The notes below the pieces were generated by a model. That model had not been told where the DNA came from. It made no database searches and was given only the letters and a program-made list of their open reading frames with translations. A program made the translations under genes and the position numbers. From DASSUW01 sp963844405 (lineage in GTDB: Bacteria > Actinomycetota > Thermoleophilia > Solirubrobacterales > Solirubrobacteraceae), in the NCBI GenBank assembly GCA_963844405.1, contig CAWJNZ010000004.1:1054001-1118000 (forward strand): DNA of 64,000 nucleotides, in the 5' to 3' direction. Below, piece after piece: positions 41,001 through 49,611 of the stretch (the first letter of the stretch is position 1; each line of letters opens with the position of its first letter).

Positions 41001-41651
41001 TTGACTGGAGGCGTGCCCTACAGCCAGCCAGCACGAAGAACGACCCGTCGGATTCGGATTCGCAGGATCCGTGTCGCCGGCCTGCTCGTGGTCATCGCGG
41101 CGATCGCCGCAGCCCTCGGCTACCAACTGCCGGCGTCCTCGTCCTCGACGGTCGCATCACCCGTCGACGTCCCTCGCAGTGAGCACCGTGGTGCCGGTGG
41201 CGAGGCGGCCGGTGCCGTCCCCGACGGCGCGACGGTCTTCGACGACGAGCTTCCGGGTGTAGCCAACCTCGACTCTGACCTGCTCGAGGCCCTGCGCCAA
41301 GCTGCAACTGATGCCGCGGAAGACGGGGTCGAGTTCTCCGTCGATAGCGGCTGGCGCTCCTCGGAATACCAGGAACGACTACTCCGTCAGGCGGTCTCGA
41401 AGTACGGCTCAGAAGAGGAAGCGGCCCGATGGGTGGCCACCCCGAACACGTCTGCTCACGTGTCGGGAGACGCGGTCGACATCGGGCCCTCGGGTGCCGC
41501 GGCGTGGCTGTCCGAGCACGGCGCCGAGTACGGGCTGTGCCAGATCTACAGCAACGAACCCTGGCACTACGAACTGCGCCCGGAAGCCGGCGATCACGGT
41601 TGCCCACCCACGTACGCCGACCCTACGCACGATCCACGGATGCAGCGGTGA
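41001..41651 (+). CDS. VanY-like D-alanyl-D-alanine carboxypeptidase, membrane-anchored
   Basis: A 216-residue protein. After a basic N-terminus comes one TM/signal anchor (VAGLLVVIAAIAAALGYQL), a linker, then an M15 peptidase domain with substrate and zinc motifs VDSGWRSSEYQERLLRQA, TPNTSAHVSGDAVDIG (His and Asp ligands of SxHxxGxAxD) and EPWHYEL (second His). It should cleave the terminal D-Ala of peptidoglycan stem peptides outside the membrane. The start is uncertain: TTG 41001 opens the frame, while GTG 41013 has GGAGG only 1 nt away. It is divergent from a VanR/VanS-like pair, which probably controls it. Confidence 0.88.
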   Translation: MTGGVPYSQPARRTTRRIRIRRIRVAGLLVVIAAIAAALGYQLPASSSSTVASPVDVPRSEHRGAGGEAAGAVPDGATVFDDELPGVANLDSDLLEALRQAATDAAEDGVEFSVDSGWRSSEYQERLLRQAVSKYGSEEEAARWVATPNTSAHVSGDAVDIGPSGAAAWLSEHGAEYGLCQIYSNEPWHYELRPEAGDHGCPPTYADPTHDPRMQR

Positions 41652-41699
41652 CCGGCACGCTCGGCGTAGGAGCCGGTGTCAGCGCAATCCGGGCTCGAC

Positions 41700-41726
41700 G
41701 ACGGCGCGCCCGGTGGGCGCGCCGTC
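41700..41726. terminator. Hairpin between convergent genes
   Basis: GACGGCGCGCCC-GGT-GGGCGCGCCGTC forms a perfect 12-bp stem, lying 49 nt after the VanY-like gene and 20 nt after the stop of the minus-strand secreted protein. It lacks U runs but could serve both genes. Confidence 0.65.
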
Positions 41727-41745
41727 TACCGGCCCGGGCTGGCGC

Positions 41746-42318
41746 CTACCCGATCAGATCGTTCACCGTGGCGCAGAACGTCTCTTCGTCCTGCTCGAAG
41801 CCGGGATGCGGCCCGCTGACGCGGATCACGGTCTCATCGAGCGACTCGCCGCCCGGCTCGCTGTCGCCGAGCGTGTCGAAGACCTGGAGAGTCCAGATCG
41901 CGCCGGAGTCCCGCAGGACGACGTTGCCGTCCATGTCGCGTACGACCACGGTCCCAGCCTCCCTGAAGAGGAACTCGAACACGTCGTCGCCGAGCGGCGT
42001 GGCCTTCACGTCCATGGTGGTGGCCCTGCCATCGACCGTGAACCACGCGCCGTTCGCGAGGTTGGTGAAGGTATCCGTGAAACGTTCACTCGACTGGCCG
42101 AAGAACGCCTGATCGAGATCACCCTTGCCCGTGCGGCTGCGGAAGTGCCCGCTGACCACGAAGTCGTGGCGCACCTCCAGCCCGCAGATGTCTTCCGTCT
42201 GGCTGTCCTCGAACCTGAAGTTGCCCTTGTCGAAGACCGCCGCCTGCGCGGGCACCGCTCCTGCCGCCGCGACCAGCAGCGTGAGTACGCCCGGCATCAC
42301 ATAACGCCTGAATCCCAT
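41746..42318 (-). CDS. Secreted protein of unknown function (MGFR type 1)
   Basis: A 190-residue protein with signal peptide MGFRRYVMPGVLTLLVAAAGAVPAQA. The mature part is probably a beta-barrel: NFRFEDSQTEDICGLEVRHDFVVSGHFRSRTGK, FTDTFTNLANGAWFTVDGRA, GTVVVRDMDGNVVLRDSGAIWTLQVFDT, ending with a second Cys (FCATVNDLIG). The layout is like other small actinobacterial secreted proteins of unknown role. Its ribosome-binding site and first codons are nearly identical to those of the gene at 42843, so they may be duplicates that diverged. Confidence 0.75.
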   Translation of the reverse strand: MGFRRYVMPGVLTLLVAAAGAVPAQAAVFDKGNFRFEDSQTEDICGLEVRHDFVVSGHFRSRTGKGDLDQAFFGQSSERFTDTFTNLANGAWFTVDGRATTMDVKATPLGDDVFEFLFREAGTVVVRDMDGNVVLRDSGAIWTLQVFDTLGDSEPGGESLDETVIRVSGPHPGFEQDEETFCATVNDLIG

Positions 42319-42357
42319 CCTGACTCCTTTCGTGGACGATGCGCTTCCTGTGCGCCC

Positions 42358-42843
42358 CTACGGCATGCGGACGAAGCCCGTGGTCGTGCCGCCGCCCAGC
42401 CCGGTCTCCCCGTCGGTGGCTCCAACGCCAACCCCGTGGCCGACGATCCCGGCGTAGTCGCCGGTGCCGCTGACGATCTGCATCGGGCCGACGTTCGTGA
42501 AGCCCGTGTCGGTGAACGTGAGTTGGATGTGCTTGAGCGCGTCGAACGTGCCGCTGCCGTCGTCGCATGTGTAGTGCGAGCGGATCAGCACGTTGCCCCC
42601 ACCTGACCGCGCGTTGTCAGTGTGCGCGAACGCTTGCACGAGGATGTCGTCGGTGAACGTCCCCGATGCGCACAACACGCCGCCCGTGGTCGTGAACTGC
42701 CGCACGGGCGTCTGGTCGACCGCATCCGTCAACGTGAACGGGACCGGCGCGGCGGCCTGCGCGGATCCGGAAACCGCCACGGCCACCAGCACACTGACCG
42801 GCAACGCCCTCATGGCCAGACTGACGGACTGCCTGAAGCCCAT
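42358..42843 (-). CDS. Secreted protein of unknown function (MGFR type 2)
   Basis: A 161-residue protein with signal peptide MGFRQSVSLAMRALPVSVLVAVAVSGSAQA. The mature domain has VRQFTTTGGVLCASGTFTDDI, RSGGGNVLIRSHYTCDDGSGTFDAL and GPMQIVSGTGDYAGIVGHGVGVG. The SGTGDYAGIxGxG pattern is like allene-oxide-cyclase-like or DUF3224-type barrels, where SGTGxYAGxxG is conserved. That resemblance is suggestive only. It is transcribed just upstream of the type 1 gene with a 39-nt gap, as one unit. Confidence 0.75.
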   Translation of the reverse strand: MGFRQSVSLAMRALPVSVLVAVAVSGSAQAAAPVPFTLTDAVDQTPVRQFTTTGGVLCASGTFTDDILVQAFAHTDNARSGGGNVLIRSHYTCDDGSGTFDALKHIQLTFTDTGFTNVGPMQIVSGTGDYAGIVGHGVGVGATDGETGLGGGTTTGFVRMP

Positions 42844-42974
42844 CCTGGCTCCTTTCTCGGTCGAAGACCCTCGCGCGGAGACTACGATGACGTAGTCACT
42901 ACCGCGGTGGCGTCAACACTACCGGAGTGCCCCCGCCGGATGTCAAGCACCAGTCGCTACCTCCAGCTCGAGAG

Positions 42975-43127
42975 CCGGCTCGCGCGCTGTGGTGGCACGA
43001 CACGATCGATCCCACGGGGCTCCGCGGGCACCGGTACGGGGCCAAGAGCCCGACGGGCTACGCCTACACCGCCTCCACCGGGCTGCTCGACCTCGGGCAC
43101 CCGCGCGACATGGCCGACAAGACAAGT
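42975..43127 (+). pseudogene. Remnant of a gene of unknown family
   Basis: The frame reads RALWWHDTIDPTGLRGHRYGAKSPTGYAYTASTGLLDLGHPRDMADKT, in which YGAKSPTGYAYTASTGLLDLGH has the feel of a conserved secreted-protein motif. It then loses coding character. No start or partner sequence is seen. About 50 residues remain, and the surrounding 42844-43330 region is otherwise without a gene. Confidence 0.35.
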
Positions 43128-43330
43128 GGGCTTAGGGCAACCGCTCTTAGCGCAGCGGCTGCGTTGGGGATTCGACGCTCCTGCCTGGACCAGGGCCGCG
43201 CCTCCTCGCTGATCGCCGGCAGCGCTTTGCCTTGGGGCGGGGGCGACGGTGCAGATCCACTGGGTGTAGTCGTTCGACGCACGCTGCGCGATGTGGGGTG
43301 TGTGCTCGACGTCGAGGACTTGCTCGGCGA

Positions 43331-46300
43331 TCACGCGGACGATGAAGCGCGCCGGGTAACGTCCAGCGCCGTCGACGAGGCCCGTCCCGCTGCGCTTACC
43401 TGGAGCCGCAGACGGTAGTTGTCACGGCGCTTTCCGACCAGCTTTAGGATGAGGTGGCTCCGTTTCGGCCCGACCTTGACGAACTGTCGCTTCACGCCGC
43501 GTCCGGAGACCCGAACGCGCGCGGGCAGCGAAGCGGCAACTTGGAGCCGCAGCCTCCGTGCGGCTCGGCTGAGACGCCCGGCTCGGAGGGTCGTCAGCAC
43601 GGGTGCCACCTTGCGCACGCGAAGGCGAACGGCATCCGTGCCCCGGCGCCCGGAACGATCGCGGGCGGTGAGCGTCACCCGGCGCCCGAGGCGGTACGCC
43701 GGCACGTCGGCGCTCTCGCCGCGGCCGATCCGCCGGCCCTTCGAGGTCCACACGAGCCGCCTCCCCCGCAGCCGCCGTCCATGATCGTCGAAGGCCTGAC
43801 CCTGAAGCGTGACCATGGTGTCCCCGAGGACGGTGAGTCGCCGGCCGGCCGGGGTCGCGATCGTGGCCTGCGGCCTGATGCCCGCCGCTCTGATCCGCCC
43901 CGCCCGCGCGGTGGCGACGTTGAAGCCGTCGCTCACCACGACGCGAAGCACGCCGCGGGGCGTGCGCGCCAAGTCCGCCCCCGCGATCCGCGCCCGGTTG
44001 CCGACGAGCCCCGAGGCGAGAGTGCGCCAGGCGCGCCCGCCATCGGCGCTGAACTCGATCCGGCTCGTCAGATCGTCCCCGTCAGCGTCGGAGGCTCGCC
44101 AGCGCACGGCCACCCGGCCGCTGGACCGGACCCGGGTCCCGGGCCGCGGCCTGTGAAGCCCCGCCCGCGGCGCGCTCGCACTGGCGATACGCTCTGCGAG
44201 CAGGACGCCGTCACGGCGGATCTCGACCTCACCCGCGCGGGGCGCGGAGCGCACGTCCGCCCGGATGAGCTGGGAGGGGACCTCGTCCTCCGTGGAAAGC
44301 TGAGAGTCGACTTCCGTCGCGGAGATGACGGCGCCGTCGACGCTTTTGACGACGATCTCGACCCCGGGGCCGCCCGCGCCGGCAAGGTGGTCGCGCGCTC
44401 TCCCGGCGGCCCGCTCGACCCGCAGGAGGCGATGCGGACCGGCGCCGGGGTAGAGCAGCGCGCTCACCTGCAGGATCGACCCGGGCCGGCTCGCGCTGCT
44501 GCGGGCGGCGGATGCCCGGAGCACAGTCGGATCCTCGGCGGCGCCGAGGAAGCAGCAGCCGGGTCGGTAGTCCCGGATGAGCGCGGCCTCCGGGGCGACT
44601 CCGGGGCTCAGCCCCCGGAGGGTGGTGGCCCAATACCCGGTCGAGACCCAGCTGTGGGCGTAGTCGTCCTTCTTGGAGCAGTAGGACATGTAGTCGTAGA
44701 CCTCGGCGTGCTCGTCGCTCGGCGCGTCGAACACCCCGGATTGCTCTGCCGCGATCAGCTTGAACACGCCGACGGTGTCGCCCGGTCCCCAGAGCCTCGG
44801 GTCGAGACCCACTCCGAGGATCCGTCCGCGGCCGGAGACCGGCCCGTCGAAGCTGCCGTCCTCGTCGTCGTCCTCACAGCTGTCCCCGGAGTGGCCGTGG
44901 GCGAGACCGAACGCGTGGCCAGTCTCGTGGGCGACCAGCATCCCCTTCTCCGGGCAGGTCAGGGCGGCCGTCGGCCCCGGCCCCTCGCCTGCGCAGGAGT
45001 CGCCCACGGCAAGCAGTCCGACGACTTTGCCGTGGAGCGGCAGCGAGAGCGGGAACTCGTCCAAGAGCCTGCCATTCATCGCCTCATGGAAGTTCCCGTC
45101 GTCCTCCCGCACGCGGTCCGCGGTGTCGGTCACGTCGATCTCGGCCGGGGTGGTCAGGTGAACAAGCACCCGTCCCGGCCACATCGCCTGCATATCTTCG
45201 AAGTACGGCGCCAGCGGAAGGCTCGGGACGGCCGGGGTCTCGCCTTCGTCCCTGAGGCTGACCGGATAGACCTCGACGGCATGCGTGGGCGTGAACGGAA
45301 CGCCTGAGAGCGCGAGGCGATTGTTCGCGTCGCAGCATTCCTCTTCAGGGACCGAGACGGAGGGCGGCGCCACCTCGCCTACCAGGGTCACGCGCCCTCG
45401 CTCTCTCCACGTCGACGGCAGCAGGAAGTTGAACGAGCCCTCCTCGTCGGCGCGCAGCTTCGCCAGGTCCGGATCCGCTTCGAGCGCACGGGGGCTGAAG
45501 TGGGGCCGGAGCGGCGACCCCGGCAGCGGCTCGCCACCGGCGAAGCCCCAGAGCAGCGCCGTCGCACCACGCACGGGTCCCGACGCGCCGTTCGCGGACG
45601 CGTACAGGCGCACCACGGTCGTCTTGTCGTGCGAGAGCGGTACGCCGTCGTAGGCGACGGCCGGGCTCGGGGGCAACCCGGGCAGCGACAGCAGACTGTC
45701 GCCGGCAGCGGGCAGCTCGAGGACCTGGATCGCCTGCGTCACCTCGAGGCTCTCTGTCGCGAAGTCCACGTCGCCGTCGGCCACGCTCACCGCCACGGCG
45801 TCCGAAGCGACCCTGCCCCGCGTGTCCCGCACCCAGACGCGGATGTCGTTCGCGCCCGGCCCGATCCCGGGGATACGCGAGGAAGAGAACGCACTGCCGG
45901 TGACCGACAGCGACTGCGTGCAGTCGAGCGGGAAGCTGCTCGCCGGCGTGGAGGAGTTGGCCGCGACGCAGGTGTCGGAGAGACCCGCTGCGGCTGAGAG
46001 CGTCCCTCTCACGCTCACGTCGGTGCTCGCGAAGGCCTGGCCGGACGTGGGATCCCTGATGTTCACGGTCGGTCCGGCCGCCGGCGGCGGGGGCGGCGGC
46101 GGCGGGTCGCCGCTCTCCAGCACGTTGTACGCCAGGTCGTCTACCTGCGCCGTGTGCTGCGGCGCGCCGGAGTAGAACGGCGACCCGCTCACCGGGTCCA
46201 CGTCCACCGAGTACACGGCGCGCGCGATGACGTGCGACCCGGCGTCGATCCGCAGCACGGCCGTCATGCTCGGCCCGATCTCCGTCCAGGGAGTGATCGC

Positions 46301-46759
46301 CACCACCGCGCCGCCGGCATCGAAGCCTACGAGCCGCGCAAAGCAGCCGAACTCGGAGCCGCAGGGAAGAGACGGAGACGGGAAGGCGGTGGCCGGAAAA
46401 CCCACCCGCATGCTGACTGTTCGAGCCCGGTTGGGGAACGTCATCGCCAACTGGTGGTCGCCGCTGGTGCAACTCGCGCCGCTGTCGGGGCAGCTCCCCG
46501 GACGCCGCAGCGCGTTAGGAGCCGAGCCGGCCAGTGAGCCCGCCGAGAAGACCACGGGGCTCCCGGCCAGGCCCAGGCCGCCGGGTCCGGAGCTGACGAC
46601 CGTGCCGTGTGCCTGCGAGTCGAAGTCGAGGACGTAGCTGCCCGCCCTGGCGGAGCCCGGCAGCGCGATGAGCACGACGGCCGCCGCGAGGCACGCAGCG
46701 ACCGCCCCGCGTCGAGCTTCCCTAAGCCAGCCCAGCACCGAGTACGGCCTGCCGCTCAC
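43331..46759 (-). CDS. Large secreted metzincin-type metalloprotease
   Basis: A 1142-residue secreted protein. It has a signal peptide near residues 18-40, a beta-rich N-domain (40-215), a PPPPPPPP linker (about 219-226), an Ig-like region (230-330), a lead-in FATESLEVTQAIQVLELP, then a zinc-protease domain with HETGHAFGLAHGHS (HExxHxxGxxH, 611-621) and a downstream YDYMSYC Met-turn. The C-terminal third holds further Ig/FN3-like domains (VAVRWRASDADGDD, GDTMVTLQGQAFDD) and a basic tail. The start is GTG 46759 with a GGGGAGG site 7 nt upstream. It would degrade or process proteins outside the cell; the substrate is unknown. The gene stands alone. Confidence 0.85.
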   Translation of the reverse strand: MSGRPYSVLGWLREARRGAVAACLAAAVVLIALPGSARAGSYVLDFDSQAHGTVVSSGPGGLGLAGSPVVFSAGSLAGSAPNALRRPGSCPDSGASCTSGDHQLAMTFPNRARTVSMRVGFPATAFPSPSLPCGSEFGCFARLVGFDAGGAVVAITPWTEIGPSMTAVLRIDAGSHVIARAVYSVDVDPVSGSPFYSGAPQHTAQVDDLAYNVLESGDPPPPPPPPAAGPTVNIRDPTSGQAFASTDVSVRGTLSAAAGLSDTCVAANSSTPASSFPLDCTQSLSVTGSAFSSSRIPGIGPGANDIRVWVRDTRGRVASDAVAVSVADGDVDFATESLEVTQAIQVLELPAAGDSLLSLPGLPPSPAVAYDGVPLSHDKTTVVRLYASANGASGPVRGATALLWGFAGGEPLPGSPLRPHFSPRALEADPDLAKLRADEEGSFNFLLPSTWRERGRVTLVGEVAPPSVSVPEEECCDANNRLALSGVPFTPTHAVEVYPVSLRDEGETPAVPSLPLAPYFEDMQAMWPGRVLVHLTTPAEIDVTDTADRVREDDGNFHEAMNGRLLDEFPLSLPLHGKVVGLLAVGDSCAGEGPGPTAALTCPEKGMLVAHETGHAFGLAHGHSGDSCEDDDEDGSFDGPVSGRGRILGVGLDPRLWGPGDTVGVFKLIAAEQSGVFDAPSDEHAEVYDYMSYCSKKDDYAHSWVSTGYWATTLRGLSPGVAPEAALIRDYRPGCCFLGAAEDPTVLRASAARSSASRPGSILQVSALLYPGAGPHRLLRVERAAGRARDHLAGAGGPGVEIVVKSVDGAVISATEVDSQLSTEDEVPSQLIRADVRSAPRAGEVEIRRDGVLLAERIASASAPRAGLHRPRPGTRVRSSGRVAVRWRASDADGDDLTSRIEFSADGGRAWRTLASGLVGNRARIAGADLARTPRGVLRVVVSDGFNVATARAGRIRAAGIRPQATIATPAGRRLTVLGDTMVTLQGQAFDDHGRRLRGRRLVWTSKGRRIGRGESADVPAYRLGRRVTLTARDRSGRRGTDAVRLRVRKVAPVLTTLRAGRLSRAARRLRLQVAASLPARVRVSGRGVKRQFVKVGPKRSHLILKLVGKRRDNYRLRLQVSAAGRASSTALDVTRRASSSA

Positions 46760-47071
46760 ACGAGAAGTCCTCCCCACCTGACTCGAGCCCCGCGTACATC
46801 CATCACTAGTGACACGAACGACACCATCCGGGCAAGACAGCGCAGGACCCGAGTAGGAGCCGATCGCCCCAAGCGCCGCCGCGTGGCGGTCGGCGATGGA
46901 GGTGACGAGCGTTGTGGTGGGGTACACGGGCCGATTTGTGGGTTCGGTAGCTGGCATGCCGTGCACTCTGTCGGGTGCGCACAGCGCGCACATCGGCGGA
47001 AACCCTGAGATTTGCTGCGATTCAGGGTTTTCATCGAGCGTGCGCGACGGCCGTTGTGGGACGATCGCGCC
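46760..47071. other. 312-nt gap upstream of the metzincin gene
   Basis: No gene is supported here. It holds the palindrome TCACTAGTGA (46803-46812), which may belong to the metzincin promoter, and at its right end the operator-like inverted repeat at 47001-47037. Confidence 0.5.
47001..47037 (+). promoter_or_regulatory. Operator-like dyad AACCCTGA-N13-TCAGGGTT
   Basis: AACCCTGA (47001-47008) and TCAGGGTT (47022-47029) face each other, followed by TTCATCG. A near-identical block, with TTCAGGGTTTTCATCG shared base for base, occurs at 50023-50038 beside the partner response regulator. It ends 35 nt before the ATG at 47072. Confidence 0.65.
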
Positions 47072-47191
47072 ATGGCGATCTCGGTGCTGATCGTCGATGA
47101 CCACGCCGGCTACCGCCGCCTTGAGCGGCGACTGCTCGAGGCGTCGTCGCTATGCGCGCTGGCCGGCCAAGGGCGGGCGCCGTGCGCGTGA
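47072..47191 (+). pseudogene. N-terminal stub of a response regulator
   Basis: The 39-residue frame begins MAISVLIVDDHAGYRRLERRLLEAS, matching the first strand and helix of a receiver domain like VLIVDDHPGFRRFARGLLQAE of the gene at 49958. It then diverges and ends at a TGA that overlaps an ATG of the next regulator (TGATG). It looks like the start of a lost regulator gene; alternatively it is now a coupling leader peptide. Confidence 0.6.
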
Positions 47192-47835
47192 TGCTCGCCG
47201 ATGACGCGGTTGTCATCCGCGAAGGGCTCGCGCGCCTGCTCACCGACGCCGGCGTCGAGGTGGCCGCGCAGGTCGGCGACGCTGCGGCGCTACAGGCAGC
47301 GGTCGATGCGGACCCGCCCGACGTCGTGATCGCCGATATTCGCATGCCTCCGGGATTCAGCGACGAGGGGCTGCGGGCGGCGGCGGCGATCCGCGCCCGC
47401 CACCCGAAGGTCGCCGTGGTCGTGCTCTCGCAGTACGTCGACGTCGCGTACGCGGTCAAGCTGGTCAAGGAGGGAGGCCGCGGCGTCGGTTACCTGCTCA
47501 AGGACCGCATCGTCGATGTGCCGGCGTTGGTGGACTCGATGCGCCGCGTCACGGCCGGCGAGTGCGTGGTCGAGCCGTCGCTCGTGGAGGAGCTCTTGCG
47601 CGAGCGGCAGCTCGACGATCCGCTGGAGAAGCTCACCGCGCGCGAGCGCGAGATCCTCGCGCTGATGGCGCAGGGGCGGACCGACCGCGGTATCCGCGAG
47701 GAGCTCTATCTCAGCCAGAAGACGGTGGAAAGCCACGTTCGCAGCATCTTCCGCAAGCTCGACCTGCCGTCCTCTCCGATCGACAACCGGCGTGTGCATG
47801 CCGTTCTGACCTTCTTGCGCAAGGCGCGCGAGTGA
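47182..47835 (+). CDS. NarL/FixJ-family response regulator
   Basis: The receiver has acidic residues in MLADDAVVIREGLARLL, the Asp in DVVIADIRMPPGFSDEG, VVVLSQYVD and the Lys in GVGYLLKDRI. The LuxR-type HTH is LTAREREILALMAQGRTDRGIREELYLSQKTVESHVRSIFRKLDL. The start may be GTG 47182 (VRVMLADD), ATG 47191, or ATG 47152 within the stub. It is convergent with the NarL-type histidine kinase gene 45 nt away and is probably its DNA-binding output. The helix-turn-helix has RGIREELY where RSNAEIA-like residues are usual. Confidence 0.9.
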   Translation: MRVMLADDAVVIREGLARLLTDAGVEVAAQVGDAAALQAAVDADPPDVVIADIRMPPGFSDEGLRAAAAIRARHPKVAVVVLSQYVDVAYAVKLVKEGGRGVGYLLKDRIVDVPALVDSMRRVTAGECVVEPSLVEELLRERQLDDPLEKLTAREREILALMAQGRTDRGIREELYLSQKTVESHVRSIFRKLDLPSSPIDNRRVHAVLTFLRKARE

Positions 47836-47880
47836 CCTGGGCGATGCCCTACCGGAGCACGACGGCGGCGTCGGCGCGGA

Positions 47881-49611
47881 TCACGCGCATGGAATCTCGG
47901 CGCGGACGAGTGTGCCGCTGCCGGCGTCGCTTTCAATGCGGAGTGTGCCGTCGAGCGCCTCGACGCGGTCGCGCAGGCCGCTGAGGCCGCTGCCGGACGG
48001 ATCGGCACCGCCGTGACCGTCATCGAGGACCTCGATGACGGCATGCTCGTGCGTGAGCGCGAGATGGATGTCGGCGTGGGTCGCGTGGGCGTGCTTGAGG
48101 ACGTTGGCGAGCGCCTCGGAGGCGACGTAGTAGGCCGCGGTCTCGACCGGGGCGGGCAGCCGCCGGGGACAGCGACAGTGGACGTGGGTTGGGATGCTGG
48201 TGCGGCGAGCGAGGGCGGCCAGCGCCGGTTCGAGGCCTTCGTCGCTGAGGACTGCGGGGTGGACGCCGCGTGCGAGAGTACGAAGTTCCTCGACAGCGCT
48301 CTGAAGCTCGGTGTCGATCTCGGCCAGAAGCGCGTCGAGTGTCTGCGCGTCGCTTCCGGCGTGGTTGCGAGCGAGCCGGACGGCGAGGCGCAGCCCGAGC
48401 AGGGTCTGCTGTGCGCCGTCGTGCAGGTTGCGCTCGATCCGCCGGCGCTCGGCGTCGGTGGCGGTCACGAGCCGTGCGCGTGACTCACGGACGTCGTGCA
48501 GGCGTGCGCGCAGCTCGGCCTGCAGGCGCGAGTTTTCCAGAGCGAGCCGCGCGGCGGCCAAGACCGCCTCCAGCAGCTTGGGGTCCTCGAGCAGCGCCGG
48601 GTCGTAGACGAGCGCGGCGAGCGGCTCGCCGTCCTGGCGTAGCACCGAGACCCGCCGGAGCTCATCGTCGGCGGGGAGCTCGACCGACGAGCCGTTGGCG
48701 TCGACGTAGCCTTGGCGGTCGGGTAGCCAGAACGCGAGCTCGAGCGACGGGTCGCCGAGCGTGCGGGCGAGCAGATCGCGCAGCGCGGCGGGCTGGCGGG
48801 CAGCGCCGAGGTCGACCATGAGGTCGGCAACCACCGAATGGTGCTGGCGGGTGCGCAGCATGCCGATCATCACGCCGATCGGGATCAGCCCCCACGAGTA
48901 GGACGCCAGCGTCCCCGGCCGCCCGTCGAGGAATCGGCCGATCGAGATCCAGTAGACGTCGACGACCGCGTACTGGAACGCGCCCCACAGCATCGGCGCC
49001 AGCGCACGCCGGGCCGGCGGGCTCGCGTTGCGCCAGCGCGAGACCAGGATGATCGCGGTCAGGATCGCCCCCGCAACGCCGAACGGCGCCCCCAGGCTCC
49101 AGAGCGTGTCGCTGAGCTCTGGGTGCCCGGCGGTCGGAAGCGGATTGGCCGGGCAGACCGGACAACGCTCCCATTGGGGTGTGACCGCGGACGAGCTGGC
49201 GGACAGCAGCAGCGCCGTCCAGCCGAGCCCGAGCGCGACGCGTGCCGGCCACGTGAGCCGCCTGTTCGGGAAGGCGAGGACGACGTGCAGGAAGATCACC
49301 ATTTCCACGCCGCCGAACATCAGAAATGCCGTCTGGGCATACGGGCCTGCGAGCGCGCTCAGCGGGTTCCACGGGTACAGGCAGCCGACCAGCACCATCA
49401 GCGCGCCCACCGGGGACCGCGGACGCGCGCGCCAGGAGATCAGCCCGGCGGCCATCCAGGACGCGGGGATGATCGTCCCCGGGATTAGTTGCTGCAGGTT
49501 CGTCACGCGAGGCAGGTCGACCGTGATCTCGGCGACCCACAAGCCGCCGAGCGTCAGCACCGACACCCCTAACCCCACCCACCACCAGCGCAAGGACGCC
49601 CCAGCGCTCAT
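47881..49611 (-). CDS. NarL-type sensor histidine kinase with seven-helix N-terminus
   Basis: A 576-residue kinase. It has about seven or eight N-terminal TM helices (1-255), a GAF-like linker, then HisKA_3 with the phosphoacceptor His in ERRRIERNLHDGAQQTLLGLRL, VEELRTLARGVHPAVLSDEG, and the HATPase with N box EALANVLKHAHATHADIHL, G1 VLDDGHGGAD and G2 GSGLSGLRDRVEAL. Membrane-embedded sensing is likely since there is no large extracellular loop. It overlaps the receiver-only gene by 4 nt (ATGA), and both probably form one operon. The DNA-binding regulator lies convergent. Confidence 0.92.
   Translation of the reverse strand: MSAGASLRWWWVGLGVSVLTLGGLWVAEITVDLPRVTNLQQLIPGTIIPASWMAAGLISWRARPRSPVGALMVLVGCLYPWNPLSALAGPYAQTAFLMFGGVEMVIFLHVVLAFPNRRLTWPARVALGLGWTALLLSASSSAVTPQWERCPVCPANPLPTAGHPELSDTLWSLGAPFGVAGAILTAIILVSRWRNASPPARRALAPMLWGAFQYAVVDVYWISIGRFLDGRPGTLASYSWGLIPIGVMIGMLRTRQHHSVVADLMVDLGAARQPAALRDLLARTLGDPSLELAFWLPDRQGYVDANGSSVELPADDELRRVSVLRQDGEPLAALVYDPALLEDPKLLEAVLAAARLALENSRLQAELRARLHDVRESRARLVTATDAERRRIERNLHDGAQQTLLGLRLAVRLARNHAGSDAQTLDALLAEIDTELQSAVEELRTLARGVHPAVLSDEGLEPALAALARRTSIPTHVHCRCPRRLPAPVETAAYYVASEALANVLKHAHATHADIHLALTHEHAVIEVLDDGHGGADPSGSGLSGLRDRVEALDGTLRIESDAGSGTLVRAEIPCA

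Noticed and set aside
42957..43334. A minus-strand frame with EHTPHIAQRASNDYTQW
   Set aside because: A few residues look gene-like, but the rest is Arg/Gly/Val shadow of the plus-strand remnant and no family fits. It could be a second remnant, but that is not supportable.
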